Below are positions 25,167 through 34,060 of a stretch of 64,000 nucleotides of DNA, one piece after another; position 1 is the first letter of the stretch; the number at the start of each line of letters is the position of its first letter. A program made the position numbers and the translations under genes. This DNA is from Modestobacter sp. VKM Ac-2977 (GTDB lineage Bacteria > Actinomycetota > Actinomycetes > Mycobacteriales > Geodermatophilaceae), in the NCBI RefSeq assembly GCF_026968045.1, contig NZ_JAPVBQ010000003.1, positions 1 to 64,000 of the forward strand. The letters are read 5' to 3'. The notes beneath the pieces were generated by a model. It did no database searches and was not told the DNA's origin. It was given only the letters and a program-made list of their open reading frames with translations.

Positions 25167-25790
25167 TCAGGCGATGGTGATCTCGCCGGCCGGGACATCC
25201 ACGTGGTAGCCGAGGTCGGTGAGCGCGGCGGCCTGGTCGGCGGGCAGCGACAGGCCCTCGACGAAGCCGTCGGCGTTCGGCACGATCTCGCCGGTGAAGG
25301 ACACCCGGTCGCCCGGGTTGACGTTCATCGGGGACTCACCCGGCGCGGTCAGCTGCACCCAGATGCGGGCGGCCTCGGTGCCGATCCAGAAGCCCTCGTC
25401 GGTGGGGACGGCGAGCACGGGCACCTCGGTGGCCACGGCCGGGTCGTCGGGCAGCTCGGCCAGCGCGGCCTGGGGGTCGGCCTCGGTCAGCAGCTGCGGG
25501 ACCGCCACGTCGCCGACCACGAAGGACCCCGGCACGGCGGCGGCGGCGGTGTCACCCGCGGCGTCGCTCTCCATGGCCTCGGTGTCCTCCTCCATCATCT
25601 CGGTGTCCTCCTCGACGAGGCCCTCGTCCTCCTCGACGACGTCGGTCGCGTCGACGCCCTCTTCCTCGTCCGCACCGCAACCGGTGAGGACCAGGGCGAG
25701 CGCGGCCGCGCCGGTGACGGGCACCGAGACGAGGCGGCTGCGCCGACCCGAACGGGCGGCGGACGAGCGGAGCAGGGTGGAGTTGCGCAT
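25167..25790 (-). CDS. Acidic lipoprotein with OB-like C-terminal domain (copy A)
   Basis: The 207-residue protein has a lipobox LVLTGC (C38) after a twin-Arg-containing signal peptide. A very acidic low-complexity linker (DEEEGVDATDVVEEDEGLVEED) comes next, then a globular C-terminal domain, VPVLAVPTDEGFWIGTEAAR...VNPGDRVSFTGEIV...YHVDVPAGEITIA. The same domain is in the paralogue at 31171 and, more distantly, in the membrane-anchored protein at 60245. The pattern of a small beta-barrel suggests an OB-like or similar fold, but no function is known. ATG 25790 has GAGGAG 7 bases upstream. Confidence 0.7.
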   Translation of the reverse strand: MRNSTLLRSSAARSGRRSRLVSVPVTGAAALALVLTGCGADEEEGVDATDVVEEDEGLVEEDTEMMEEDTEAMESDAAGDTAAAAVPGSFVVGDVAVPQLLTEADPQAALAELPDDPAVATEVPVLAVPTDEGFWIGTEAARIWVQLTAPGESPMNVNPGDRVSFTGEIVPNADGFVEGLSLPADQAAALTDLGYHVDVPAGEITIA

Positions 25791-25991
25791 GGGGATCTCC
25801 TCACCGGGCCGCGAGGGGCCCAGGATGTGGTCTGTCGGCTTGTGGCGGTCGCCGCTCCCGGTTCGAGCGGCCCGCAACACCGTGAGTGCCCACCGGATCG
25901 GCTCGTGCACGAGTCCGAACCCGACCGTCACCGGATCGAGACCTCACCCGCCACGGCCCCGCGGCCGGCCGGGGCGCACCACCGGGCCCTC

Positions 25992-26022
25992 ACCGGGGTC
26001 GTCCGGCGAGGACGACCCCGGT
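25992..26022 (-). terminator. Hairpin terminator of the amino-acid transporter operon
   Basis: ACCGGGGTCGTCC pairs perfectly with GGACGACCCCGGT around a GGCGA loop, 20 bases past the stop codon of the aminotransferase gene. Confidence 0.7.
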
Positions 26023-26041
26023 AAGCGCCGCCCGGCGGCGG

Positions 26042-27160
26042 TCAGGCCTGGGCGGCCGTCGCACCGAGGAGGGCGAGGGCGTCGTCGACCCGCTGCAATG
26101 CGGCCGGCGTCGTCGTCGCGTGCACGCTCAGCCGCACCCGCTCGCCGTGCCGGGTGCAGGTGACCCCGGCCCGGCCCAGCGCCGCGTGCAGCTCCGCGCC
26201 GTCCACACCCGGCACCCGGAACGCCACGATCCCGGCCCGCTCCGCCGGCTCCCGCGACGACGTCACCACCACGCCCCGCCGGTCCAGCAGCTCCAGCAGC
26301 TCCTCGACCCGTGCCGCGATCCGGCCGGCGACGGAGCCCACACCGGCGGACTCGAGCAGCTCCAGCCCCGCAGCCAGGCACGCCTGCGCGACGGGGCTGG
26401 TGTTGGTGGTGCCGAACCGGGCCGCACCAGCAGCCAGCGGGTGCTCCTCGCCGTCGTAGTCGGTGGCGTCCTGCACCGCGGTCCAGCCGGCCAGCAACGG
26501 GTCCAGCCGCTCCAGCGCCCGGTCGGACACCGCGACCACCCCGGTGCTCCAGCCGCTGCGCAGCCACTTCTGCCCGCCGGCGACCAGCACGTCGGCCGCC
26601 GTCCAGTCGACGTCGACCGCGCCGAGACCCTGGATCGCGTCGACGACCAGCAGCCGCTCCCCCAGCACCTCGCGCAGCCCGGGCAGGTCGGCCCGGAAGC
26701 CGGTGGCGAAGTCGACCGCGCTGACCACCAGCGCCGCCGCGTCCGGGGCGGCACGGACGACGTCCGGCGTCACCGGCCCGGCCGGCAGCGGGACGACGTC
26801 CAGCCGCCCGGCCGACTCCGCCCGCCACCAGGGGTAGAGGTTGGCCGGGAACTCCGCCGGGCTGACCAGCACCGGCCCGCGCACCGCGAACGCCGCCTGG
26901 AACAGGCCGGCCGAGGTGCTCGGCGAGTAGGCGACGTTGCCCGGCGGGAAGCCGAGCAGCCGGGACGCCGCAGCCAGCGCCCGGCCCTCGGCGCCCATCA
27001 GCTCGTCGACGGTGCCCAGCCCCGCGGCCGACACCGCGGCCAGCGCCGCGGTGCCGGCCTCCACCACCGCCCGGGACGGCGGACCGACCCGGGCGAAGTC
27101 CAGGTAGCCCTCCTCCTCGGCGAAGGCGGACAGGTAGGCCGAGAGACGAGCAGGGCTCAC
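26042..27160 (-). CDS. Class V aminotransferase (PLP-dependent)
   Basis: The 372-residue enzyme has the fold type I class V pattern with the PLP-binding lysine in [15 protein letters not shown]. The phosphate-site region is [14 protein letters not shown], and [15 protein letters not shown] contains the Asp that contacts the pyridine nitrogen. Members include kynureninase-, isopenicillin-epimerase- and cysteine-desulfurase-like proteins; the closest look here is the uncharacterised aminotransferase V group of actinobacteria. GTG start in a GTGA overlap with the ABC ATPase gene, so it is translated with the amino-acid transporter and probably acts on the imported compound. Confidence 0.85.
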   Translation of the reverse strand: MSPARLSAYLSAFAEEEGYLDFARVGPPSRAVVEAGTAALAAVSAAGLGTVDELMGAEGRALAAASRLLGFPPGNVAYSPSTSAGLFQAAFAVRGPVLVSPAEFPANLYPWWRAESAGRLDVVPLPAGPVTPDVVRAAPDAAALVVSAVDFATGFRADLPGLREVLGERLLVVDAIQGLGAVDVDWTAADVLVAGGQKWLRSGWSTGVVAVSDRALERLDPLLAGWTAVQDATDYDGEEHPLAAGAARFGTTNTSPVAQACLAAGLELLESAGVGSVAGRIAARVEELLELLDRRGVVVTSSREPAERAGIVAFRVPGVDGAELHAALGRAGVTCTRHGERVRLSVHATTTPAALQRVDDALALLGATAAQA

Positions 27161-27954
27161 GCGGTCACCCGGGCCAGGAACGCACGGGTGCGCTCGTGCT
27201 GCGGCGCGCCGATCACCTGCTCCGGCGGCCCCTCCTCGACCACCACCCCGCCGGCCATGAAGACGACGTGGTCGGCGACCTCCCGGGCGAAGGAGATCTC
27301 GTGGGTCACGACGATCATCGTCATCCCCTCCCGCGCCAGCTCGGTCATCACCGCCAGCACCTCACCGACCAGCTCGGGGTCCAGGGCGCTCGTCGGCTCG
27401 TCGAACAGCAACAGCTTGGGCCGCATCGCCAGCGCCCGGGCGATCGCCACCCGCTGCTGCTGCCCGCCGGAGAGCCGGTCGGGGTAGGTGTCGACCTTGT
27501 CGCCGAGGCCCACCCGCTCCAGCAGCTCCCGGGCGTAGGCCTCCGCCTCACGCCGCGGCACGCCACGCACCTGCACCGGCCCCTCGGTCACGTTGGCCAG
27601 CACGGTGCGGTGCGGGAACAGGTTGAACCGCTGGAACACCATGCCGATCTCCGCGCGCTGCCGAGCGACGTCCTTCTCGCGCAGCTCGTGCAGCCGGTCG
27701 CCGTCGTGCCGGAAGCCGATCGGCACGCCGTCCACCCAGATCTCGCCGCCGTCGGCGGCCTCGAGGTGGTTCACGCAGCGCAGCAGCGTGCTCTTGCCCG
27801 CACCCGAGGCCCCGAGCAGGACGACGACCTGCCCGCGCCGCACCGTCAGGTCGACGCCGCGGAGCACCTCCAGCGAGCCGTAGTGCTTGCGCAGCCCGCG
27901 GGCGCGGACGAGAACCTCGCCCTGCGCCACCCCCTCGCCCGCTGCGGCGCTCAC
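27157..27954 (-). CDS. Polar amino acid ABC transporter ATP-binding protein
   Basis: The 265-residue ATPase has Walker [12 protein letters not shown], the Q-loop region [18 protein letters not shown], signature LSGGQQQR, Walker [14 protein letters not shown] and switch [11 protein letters not shown], all typical of GlnQ/HisP-type importers. GTG 27954 is chosen because it overlaps the permease stop by 4 bases; an earlier start would lie well within the permease gene. It energises the permease encoded directly upstream. Confidence 0.9.
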   Translation of the reverse strand: MSAAAGEGVAQGEVLVRARGLRKHYGSLEVLRGVDLTVRRGQVVVLLGASGAGKSTLLRCVNHLEAADGGEIWVDGVPIGFRHDGDRLHELREKDVARQRAEIGMVFQRFNLFPHRTVLANVTEGPVQVRGVPRREAEAYARELLERVGLGDKVDTYPDRLSGGQQQRVAIARALAMRPKLLLFDEPTSALDPELVGEVLAVMTELAREGMTMIVVTHEISFAREVADHVVFMAGGVVVEEGPPEQVIGAPQHERTRAFLARVTA

Positions 27955-28907
27955 CGGGAGCTCCGCATGAACGGCGGGGTGCGCAGCGAGCCGCCGATCT
28001 TGGCCCACACCGACCCGCGGGTGCCCGTGGGCCGGATCGAGGCGTTGTAGTGCCGTTCCAGGTAGTACTGCCCGACGTTGGCCACGCTCACCACCACCAT
28101 GTACCAGACGGCCACGGCCAGCAGCGTCTCCATGACCGCGAGGCTGCGGCTGGAGAGCGCGTTGGCGGCGTGGATGAGCTCGGTGAAGCCGATGACCGAG
28201 GCGATCGACGTCCCCTTGAGCATGTTGATGAAGTCGTTGCCGGTCGGCGGGATGATCACCCGCATCGCCTGCGGCAGCACGACCCGGCTCAGCACCTTCG
28301 CCGGCGACATCCCGATCGACTTGGCCGCCTCGGTCTGCCCCCGGTCGACGCTGGTCAGCCCGGCCCGGACGATCTCGGCCATGTAGGCGCTCTCGTTGAG
28401 CCCCAGCCCCAGCAGCGCGGCCAGGAAGCCGGTCATGATCACGTTCGCCGGCTGGTCGAGCAGGTAGGCGTCGGTGAACGGGACCGGGATGGAGAACGTC
28501 GGGAAGACCAGCGCGATGTTGTACCAGAGCAGGATCTGCAGCAGCACCGGCAGACCGCGGAACACCCAGATGTAGGCCCAGGAGACCCAGCGCAGCACCG
28601 GGTTGGCCGAGGTCCGCATCAGCGCCACCACCGTGCCGATGACGATCGCGCCGGCCTGGGCGATCACCGCCAGCACGATGGTGTCGACCAGGCCCTCCAG
28701 GATGACGTCCTGGGTGAGCAGCGCCGGGATGCTGGCGTAGTCGATGTCGCCCCGGGAGATCGCCTGGAACAGCAGACCCAGCACGGCGAGGACGGCCAGC
28801 CCGGCGACCACGCGCCCCCAGTGCCGGATCCGCACCTGGGGCAGCAGCTCGTCGTCCCCCGGTGCGTCGACCGGCCTGGTCAGCGCCGCGCCGGCGCGGT
28901 CAGCCAC
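27951..28907 (-). CDS. Polar amino acid ABC transporter permease
   Basis: The 318-residue membrane protein has five or six helices and the HisMQ-type coupling loop [51 protein letters not shown] split over helices. The N-terminal 30 residues are an extra hydrophilic extension. There is only one permease gene, so it probably works as a homodimer. GTG start overlapping the end of the binding-protein gene by 8 bases. Confidence 0.9.
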   Translation of the reverse strand: MADRAGAALTRPVDAPGDDELLPQVRIRHWGRVVAGLAVLAVLGLLFQAISRGDIDYASIPALLTQDVILEGLVDTIVLAVIAQAGAIVIGTVVALMRTSANPVLRWVSWAYIWVFRGLPVLLQILLWYNIALVFPTFSIPVPFTDAYLLDQPANVIMTGFLAALLGLGLNESAYMAEIVRAGLTSVDRGQTEAAKSIGMSPAKVLSRVVLPQAMRVIIPPTGNDFINMLKGTSIASVIGFTELIHAANALSSRSLAVMETLLAVAVWYMVVVSVANVGQYYLERHYNASIRPTGTRGSVWAKIGGSLRTPPFMRSSR

Positions 28908-29850
28908 CGTTGACGGTCGCCTGGTCGACCGCGCCGGAGGTGACGTCCCACGCCTCGAGGATCTCGTCGTAGGTGCCGTCGTCGATCAGCGACTGCAGCG
29001 CCTGCTGGATGGCGTCGCGCAACGCGGCGTCGTCCTTGTTGAGCCCGATGCCGTACGGGCCGCCGTTGATCGGGTCCTGGTCGACGGTCTCGAAGTACTC
29101 GCCGTCGCCGGCGGTCTGGGAGATGTAGACCGCGGTGGGCAGGTCGTTGAGGATCGCGTCGACCCGGCCGGTGCGCAGCTGCGTCTGGTTCTGCGAGTCG
29201 CTCGGGGTCGCGGTGACCTCCAGCGGCTCCTCGCCGTTCGCCTCGCACTCGGCGGACTGCTCGGCGGCGAAGTCCTCCTGCGTCGTCCCCTGGACGACGG
29301 CGATCGCCTGGCCGCACAGGTCGGCGCTGGCCTCGATCCCTGCGGGGTTGCCCTTCTGCACCATGATCGTGATGCCCGACTCGAAGTAGTCGACGAAGTC
29401 GATCGACTCCTGCCGCTCCGGGGTGTCGTTCATCCCGGCGATCGTGGCGTCGACCCGACCGGTCTGCAGGCCGGTGATCAGGGAGTCGAAGGCCATGTCG
29501 GAGTACTCGACGGGCAGGCCCAGCTTGTTGCCGATCGCGGTGATGATGTCGACCTCGAAGCCGACCGGGGTCGACCCGTCCTCGGCGTAGAAGTTGTTCG
29601 GCGGCGACTGCACGTTCGACCCGATGGACAGCGAGGCCAGGTCCGCCGGCAGGCCCTCGGCCAGCGCAGCGTCCTCGCTGACACCGCCGACGATCTCGCT
29701 GGTGTCGGGCACCGCGGAGTCGGCGGAGCCCTCGGCGGCCGGCTCGGCGGCCGAGGACTCGTCGTCGCCCCCGCCACAGCCGGCGAGCAGCAGGGCGGTG
29801 GTGAGCGCAACCGGGACGGCGGCGCGGACGGAGAGGCGGGTGCGGGACAT
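28900..29850 (-). CDS. Polar amino acid ABC transporter substrate-binding lipoprotein (family 3)
   Basis: The 316-residue protein has a signal peptide ending in the lipobox LLLAGC, a short acidic linker and a family 3 solute-binding domain (PPNNFYAEDGSTPVGFEVDIITAIGNKLGLPVEY, GRVDATIAGMNDTPERQESIDFVDYF). ATG 29850 is used because AGGAG lies 7 bases upstream and a proper signal peptide follows; an earlier ATG at 29883 overlaps the regulator stop. The conserved Arg of amino-acid sites (TPERQESIDF) is present, consistent with an alpha-amino-acid-like ligand. Confidence 0.88.
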   Translation of the reverse strand: MSRTRLSVRAAVPVALTTALLLAGCGGGDDESSAAEPAAEGSADSAVPDTSEIVGGVSEDAALAEGLPADLASLSIGSNVQSPPNNFYAEDGSTPVGFEVDIITAIGNKLGLPVEYSDMAFDSLITGLQTGRVDATIAGMNDTPERQESIDFVDYFESGITIMVQKGNPAGIEASADLCGQAIAVVQGTTQEDFAAEQSAECEANGEEPLEVTATPSDSQNQTQLRTGRVDAILNDLPTAVYISQTAGDGEYFETVDQDPINGGPYGIGLNKDDAALRDAIQQALQSLIDDGTYDEILEAWDVTSGAVDQATVNGG

Positions 29851-29879
29851 GGGCTGCTCCTGGAGGTCGGGACGGGCGG

Positions 29880-30959
29880 TCATCGGTCGTTCCTGACGGG
29901 TGGTGCAGACGCGCCGTCCGGCGGCGGACTGGACCGCCGGACGACGAGACGGGTGGGGACGACGACCGAGCGGGGCGGCAGGGTCGGCGTGGCGAGCCGC
30001 TCGAACAGCAGGTCGACCGCGGCCGAGCCGATGCCGGCGGCGTCCTGGGCGACCGTGGTGAGCGGCGGGTCGAGGAGGTCGGCGAGGTCGAGCTCGTCGA
30101 AGCCGACGTGCGCGGGGCGCGGGCCGGTGCGCTCGTGCAGGTGGTGCAGCAGGGCGACGCTGGCCCGGTTGTTGCCGGTCACCACGGCGGTGACCCCGGC
30201 GGCTGCCCAGCCGGAGACCGCGGCGGCGATGCGCTCGGGGGTCAGCACCCCGAGCGACACCCGGCCCTCGGTGCGGAGGCCCCGCTCGGCGCAGGCGGCG
30301 AGGAAGCCGTCGCGGCGCTGGCGGGAGGTCCAGAACCGCTCGTCGTCACCCAGGTAGGCGATCGACCGGTGCCCGCGCTCGGCGAGGTGGTGCACGGCCT
30401 GGGCGATGCCGCCGGTGTTGTCCGACAGCACCTCGTCGGTGCCGTGGTCGGCGCTGGGCCGGTCGAGCAGCACCGCCGGGACGTCGGGCGGCAGGTTCGC
30501 GGTGAGCACCTCGTCGCCGACCAGGTTCGGTGCGATGAGCAGGCCGTCGACCCGGCGGGCGGCGAAGGCCTGCACCAGCCGGCCGGCCCGCTCGGCGTCC
30601 CCGTCGGCGGAGCCGGTGAGCAGCAGGTACCCGTGCTCGCGGGCCCGGCGCTCCACCCCCGCGGTGAGCGCGGCGTAGAACGGGCCGGCGAGGTCCTCGA
30701 GGACCAGGCCGATGCTCGCGGTGCTGGTTCCCCGACGCAGGTGGCTGGCACCGTCGTGCCGGCGGAAGCCCAGCTCGGCGATGGCCCGCTGCACCCGCTC
30801 GATCGTCTCGGGACGCACGCCGGGCTCGGCGTTGACCACCCGACTGACGGTCTTCTGCGAGGTGCCGGCGGCGCGCGCGACGTCGACCATCGTGGGCAGC
30901 CGGCCGAGCGACCGGCCGGTTCCTGGACCTGCGGCGCCGTTCGATGACAACGTAGTCAT
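29880..30959 (-). CDS. LacI-family transcriptional regulator of the amino-acid transporter operon
   Basis: The protein (359 residues from ATG 30959) has a LacI helix-turn-helix, TMVDVARAAGTSQKTVSRVVN, and a periplasmic-binding-protein-like effector domain. It is the first gene of a five-gene operon with the binding protein, permease, ATPase and aminotransferase. The start is uncertain: ATG 30959 and an upstream ATG at 30995 both fall inside 20-base operator copies. ATG 30890, just before VDVARAAG, would give a 336-residue protein but lacks a ribosome site. LacI control of a family 3 amino-acid transporter is unusual. Autoregulation is expected. Confidence 0.83.
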   Translation of the reverse strand: MTTLSSNGAAGPGTGRSLGRLPTMVDVARAAGTSQKTVSRVVNAEPGVRPETIERVQRAIAELGFRRHDGASHLRRGTSTASIGLVLEDLAGPFYAALTAGVERRAREHGYLLLTGSADGDAERAGRLVQAFAARRVDGLLIAPNLVGDEVLTANLPPDVPAVLLDRPSADHGTDEVLSDNTGGIAQAVHHLAERGHRSIAYLGDDERFWTSRQRRDGFLAACAERGLRTEGRVSLGVLTPERIAAAVSGWAAAGVTAVVTGNNRASVALLHHLHERTGPRPAHVGFDELDLADLLDPPLTTVAQDAAGIGSAAVDLLFERLATPTLPPRSVVVPTRLVVRRSSPPPDGASAPPVRNDR

Positions 30960-30997
30960 CGACTCGTCGGGCGGTCCCGATGACAACGTAGTCATAG
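30942..30997. promoter_or_regulatory. Pair of LacI operators (autoregulation)
   Basis: CGATGACAACGTAGTCATCG (30942-30961) and its near copy at 30978-30997 (19 of 20 identical) are inverted repeats, ATGAC-N6-GTCAT, centred on ACGT as expected for a LacI-family site. The copies are 36 bases apart. Both overlap possible start codons of the regulator gene. Confidence 0.65.
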
Positions 30998-31102
30998 GGG
31001 GGATCGTCAGGGTGACGGCGACCACATGTCAAGGGGCTGAACGGGTCGCAACGGTTCCGTGACCGCGTGGCGCCCGGCACGGCGCCTGGCCCCGACGGCA
31101 CT

Positions 31103-31149
31103 GTGCGCTGACCGTCGGTTCCTCCGTGGAGAAGCGACGGTCAGCGCAC
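31103..31149 (-). terminator. Terminator hairpin (GTGCGCTGACC type)
   Basis: GTGCGCTGACCGTCG (31103-31117) pairs perfectly over 15 bases with 31135-31149. It follows the lipoprotein gene (copy B) on the minus strand and precedes the LacI promoter. Confidence 0.65.
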
Positions 31150-31170
31150 AGCGACAGGATCGAGCTGGGG

Positions 31171-31803
31171 TCAGGCGATGGTGATCGCGCCGGCCGGGAC
31201 ATCCACGTGGTAGCCGAGGTCGGTGAGCGCGGCGGCCTGGTCGGCGGGCAGCGACAGTCCCTCGACGAAGCCGTCGGCGTTCGGCACGACCTCGCCGGTG
31301 AAGGACACCCGGTCGCCCGGCTCGACGTTCACCGGGGACTCACCCGGCGCGGTCAGCTGCACCCAGATGCGGACCTCCTCGGTGCCGATCCAGAAGCCCT
31401 CGTCGGTGGGGACGGCGAACACCGGGACCTCCGTGGCCACGGCCGGCTCGTCGGCCAGCCCGGCCAGCGCCGCCTGGGGGTCGGCCGCGATCAGCAGCGC
31501 CGGGATGCCCACGCCACCGGCGACGAAGGCCCCCGGCGCAACGGCGCCCACGTCACCGGCCTCCACCGGCTCCTCCACCTCGAGGACGTCGGACTCCTCC
31601 TGCACGACCCCCGCGTCCTCCGCGAGGACCTCGAACTCCTCGTTGTAGATGTCGACCGCGGTGATTCCGTCCTCCTCCTGCTCCGCACCGCAACCGGTGA
31701 GGACCAGGGCGAGCGCGGCCGCACCGGTGACGGGCACCGAGACGAGCCGGCTGCGCCGACCCGGACGGGCGCCGGGCGAGCGGGACAGGGTGGAGGTGCG
31801 CAT
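31171..31803 (-). CDS. Acidic lipoprotein with OB-like C-terminal domain (copy B)
   Basis: The 210-residue paralogue of the 25167 protein has an almost identical signal peptide and lipobox (LVLTGC, C38) and a different acidic linker (EEFEVLAEDAGVVQEESD). The C-terminal domain is nearly identical (TDEGFWIGTEEVRIWVQL...ALTDLGYHVDVPAGAITIA). Strong conservation at both ends and divergence in the linker suggest selection on the export signal and the domain. Start ATG 31803 with GAGGAG upstream, as in copy A. Function unknown. Confidence 0.7.
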   Translation of the reverse strand: MRTSTLSRSPGARPGRRSRLVSVPVTGAAALALVLTGCGAEQEEDGITAVDIYNEEFEVLAEDAGVVQEESDVLEVEEPVEAGDVGAVAPGAFVAGGVGIPALLIAADPQAALAGLADEPAVATEVPVFAVPTDEGFWIGTEEVRIWVQLTAPGESPVNVEPGDRVSFTGEVVPNADGFVEGLSLPADQAAALTDLGYHVDVPAGAITIA

Positions 31804-31993
31804 GACGATCTCCTCACCGGGCCGCGACGGCCCAGGACGTCGTGTGTCGGCTTGTCGCGGTCGTCGTTCCCGGTGTGGGCGGTCCGCAACACGCTGAGTG
31901 CCCAGCGGATCGGCTCCCGCACGACGCCGGCGTCGACCGTCACCGGATCGAGACCTGCCAGACCCGGGTGCCGCAGCCGTCCCGACCCACCGT

Positions 31994-32044
31994 CGTGCGC
32001 TGACCGGTGCCATCCGGGGATGGGGAGCACCCCGGTCAGCGCAC
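31994..32044 (-). terminator. Terminator hairpin (GTGCGCTGACC type)
   Basis: GTGCGCTGACCGG pairs with CCGGTCAGCGCAC; the loop contains a further GTGC/GCAC pairing. It lies downstream of the MDMPI-family gene and upstream of copy B. Confidence 0.55.
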
Positions 32045-32088
32045 AGCGAGCGGCGCGCGGAGTTGGGCAGCCGCGTCCGGTGGGCGAC

Positions 32089-32697
32089 TCAGGCGCGGGG
32101 CAGCACTCGGCCGTCAGGGAGCGTGCGGCCACTCGCCAGGGCGGCCAGCTCGCCGCTGTCGGCGCGGACGACCTCGCCGTCCCCCCAGCTCCAGGCGGCG
32201 TCGACCGCCTCGAGGCGGACCCCCGTCAGGTCGACGCCGAAGAGGGCGTTCGCCGTGGCGGTGAGCTGGTCGAGGACGGCGCGCAGGCCCTCGGCCGGTG
32301 CGACCGGCGGCTCGCCGAGCGCGACGGTCACATCGAGGGAGTGGATGACGGCGTGGCTGAGTGCCCCGACCGGGCCACCGCCCGGGGGCTGCCAGCCGTG
32401 CAGCGCCGGGGAGCGGAGCGCAGCCCGGAGCTCGGCGGCCGGCCGGGACGCGTCCCGCGCAGCCACGGTGTCGGAGAGCCGGGTGAAGTCCCCACCGGCC
32501 GCGGCCATCTCGGCACCGAACTGCTCGGCCGACAGCCGCGCCGGCATGGTCACGTGGGCCACCACGTGCCTGACCCGCCAGCCCGTGCAGAGCGAGGGGG
32601 CGTCCCACGTCCCGGCCGGCCCGGAGGCCAGCAGGTCGGCGAGCCCGTCGTACGTCCTCGCCGCCCAGGACTGCAGGTCACGCGCGTTCCCGGTCAT
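32089..32697 (-). CDS. Mycothiol-dependent maleylpyruvate isomerase / DinB-like family protein
   Basis: The 202-residue protein follows the MDMPI N-terminal (DinB-like four-helix) pattern: LQSWAARTYDGLADLLASGPAGTWDAPSLCTGWRVRHVVAHV, then GALSHAVIHSLDVTVALGEP. The spaced His residues (near 47 and 117-121) could bind a metal. Members act as mycothiol-dependent isomerases or transferases, or are uncharacterised; the substrate is not evident. ATG 32697 with GAAGG upstream. Confidence 0.75.
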   Translation of the reverse strand: MTGNARDLQSWAARTYDGLADLLASGPAGTWDAPSLCTGWRVRHVVAHVTMPARLSAEQFGAEMAAAGGDFTRLSDTVAARDASRPAAELRAALRSPALHGWQPPGGGPVGALSHAVIHSLDVTVALGEPPVAPAEGLRAVLDQLTATANALFGVDLTGVRLEAVDAAWSWGDGEVVRADSGELAALASGRTLPDGRVLPRA

Positions 32698-32761
32698 CTC
32701 GATGCCTTCCCTCGCCCACGCTCGGTGGACGCCCGCCCGGGCGCCTCACCAACGAAGACGT

Positions 32762-32820
32762 CCGCCGGCGCCGGGACTCATCGCCCACGACGCCGGCGGA
32801 GGGCTCAGCTCTGGCTGAGC
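32762..32820 (-). terminator. Terminator hairpins after the OYE gene
   Basis: CCGCCGGCG (32762-32770) pairs with CGCCGGCGG (32791-32799). A second stem, GCTCAG/CTGAGC, lies across the stop codon at 32803-32820. Confidence 0.45.
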
Positions 32821-33887
32821 TGCAGGGTGGGGTAGTCGGTGTAGCCCTCGGCGCCGGCGGCGTAGAAGGTCGCCGGCTCAGGCGTGTTCTCCGGGTGGGC
32901 GCCGAGCCAGCGCTCGACCAGGTCGGGGTTGGCGATGGCCAGCCGGCCGACCGCGACGGCCTCCGCGTGTGCGGCGTCGATCAGCTCGATCGCCTCCGCG
33001 CGGGTGGTCACCGTGCCGAAGCCGCTGTTGGCGATCAGCGGGCCGGCGAAGCGGCGGCGCAGCTCCTGCACGAACTCCCCGGCGGGCTCGGCGTGCAGCA
33101 CCGAGAGGTAGGCCAGGCCCAGTGGGCGCAGCGCGTCCAGCAGCGCGCCGTAGGTGGCCCGGACGTCGTCCTGGTCGGTCTCCAGCACGTCCTGGATGTT
33201 GTGGGCGGGCGAGATCCGCAGCCCGACCCTGCCCGCACCGACGGCCTCGGCGACCGCGGTGACGACCTCGACCACGAACCGGGCACGGTTCTCCGGGGAA
33301 CCGCCGTAGACGTCGTCCCGCTGGTTGGAGGCGGGCGACAGGAACTCGTGCAGCAGGTAGCCGTTGGCGCCGTGGACCTCCACGCCGTCCAGGCCGGCGG
33401 CGATGGCGCGCTTCGACGCGGCGACGACGTCGGCCAGCGTGGCGCGCGCCTCCTCGGTGGTCAGGGCGTGCGGGACCGGGTAGGCCGCCTTGCCCTTGGG
33501 GGTGTGCGCCTCGCCCTGGAGGGCGATGGCCGACGGGGCGACGATCCGGTCGGTGCCGGTGATGTCGGTGTGCGAGACCCGGCCACCGTGCATCACCTGC
33601 ATGACGATGCGGCCGCCGCGGGCGTGCACCTCCTCGGCGACGCGGCGCCAGCCGGCCTCCTGCTCGTCGTCGGTGATCCCCGGCTGGCCGGGGTAGGCAC
33701 GCGACTCGGCGTTCGGGTAGGTGCCCTCGGTGATGATCAGGCCGAGGCCGGCCCGCTGGGCGTAGTGCTCGACCACGAGGTCACCGGGGACGCCGGCGGC
33801 ACCGGAGCGCATGCGGGTCAGCGGCGCCATGACGACGCGGTTCGCGAGCTCGAGGTCGCCGAGCGTGACGGGGGAGAACAAGTCCAT
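32805..33887 (-). CDS. Old yellow enzyme family alkene reductase (NADH:flavin oxidoreductase)
   Basis: The 360-residue FMN enzyme has the OYE barrel motifs VVMAPLTRMRS, MQVMHGGRVSH, DGVEVHGANGYLLHEFLSPASNQRDDVYGGS and VGLRISP. It reduces activated C=C bonds of enones or nitro compounds using NAD(P)H, like N-ethylmaleimide reductase. ATG 33887 begins at the conserved MDLFSPVTLGDLELANR. It appears to be a single-gene unit upstream of the MDMPI-family gene. Confidence 0.9.
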   Translation of the reverse strand: MDLFSPVTLGDLELANRVVMAPLTRMRSGAAGVPGDLVVEHYAQRAGLGLIITEGTYPNAESRAYPGQPGITDDEQEAGWRRVAEEVHARGGRIVMQVMHGGRVSHTDITGTDRIVAPSAIALQGEAHTPKGKAAYPVPHALTTEEARATLADVVAASKRAIAAGLDGVEVHGANGYLLHEFLSPASNQRDDVYGGSPENRARFVVEVVTAVAEAVGAGRVGLRISPAHNIQDVLETDQDDVRATYGALLDALRPLGLAYLSVLHAEPAGEFVQELRRRFAGPLIANSGFGTVTTRAEAIELIDAAHAEAVAVGRLAIANPDLVERWLGAHPENTPEPATFYAAGAEGYTDYPTLQLSQS

Positions 33888-33968
33888 GCCGGGACAAGGT
33901 CCTCGGCCCGACGCGCCATTCCGGTGCGCCAGCGACTGCGGCAAGGGTCACGCCGCGCCTGGGCGTCG

Positions 33969-34020
33969 AGTGACAGCTGAGCGGGCTTCCTCGGGCGCGA
34001 GAGCCCGCTCAGCTGTCACT
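33969..34020 (-). terminator. Strong hairpin terminator of the MFS gene
   Basis: A 19-base perfect stem (33969-33987 with 34002-34020; arm AGTGACAGCTGAGCGGGCT) with a 14-base loop, 40 bases past the MFS stop codon. It is among the longest stems in the window. Confidence 0.7.
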
Positions 34021-34060
34021 GGGCGGAGGCGGCACCTCGTTGCGGGCGGCGGGCGGCCGC

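Larger units (their letters stand above)
25084..25965. repeat. Segmental duplication, copy A
   Basis: This segment (terminator hairpin, lipoprotein gene and about 175 bases upstream) is closely similar to 31087-31970. Stretches of near identity include the hairpin arms, AGATCGAGCTGGGGTCAGGC, the 3' third of the gene and upstream blocks such as TCTCCTCACCGGGCCGCGA and CCGTCACCGGATCGAGACCT. The middle of the coding region has diverged. The copies lie in the same orientation on either side of the amino-acid transporter operon. Confidence 0.8.
31087..31970. repeat. Segmental duplication, copy B
   Basis: Second copy of the segment at 25084-25965: terminator hairpin, lipoprotein gene and conserved upstream region in the same order and orientation. 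It lies just upstream of the LacI regulator gene, so the transporter operon (26.0-31.0 kb) is bracketed by direct repeats. Confidence 0.8.

Noticed and set aside
25084-32044. CRISPR array or insertion sequence suggested by the repeated hairpins
   Set aside because: There are only three hairpins with irregular spacing, no spacers, no transposase and no terminal target duplications.
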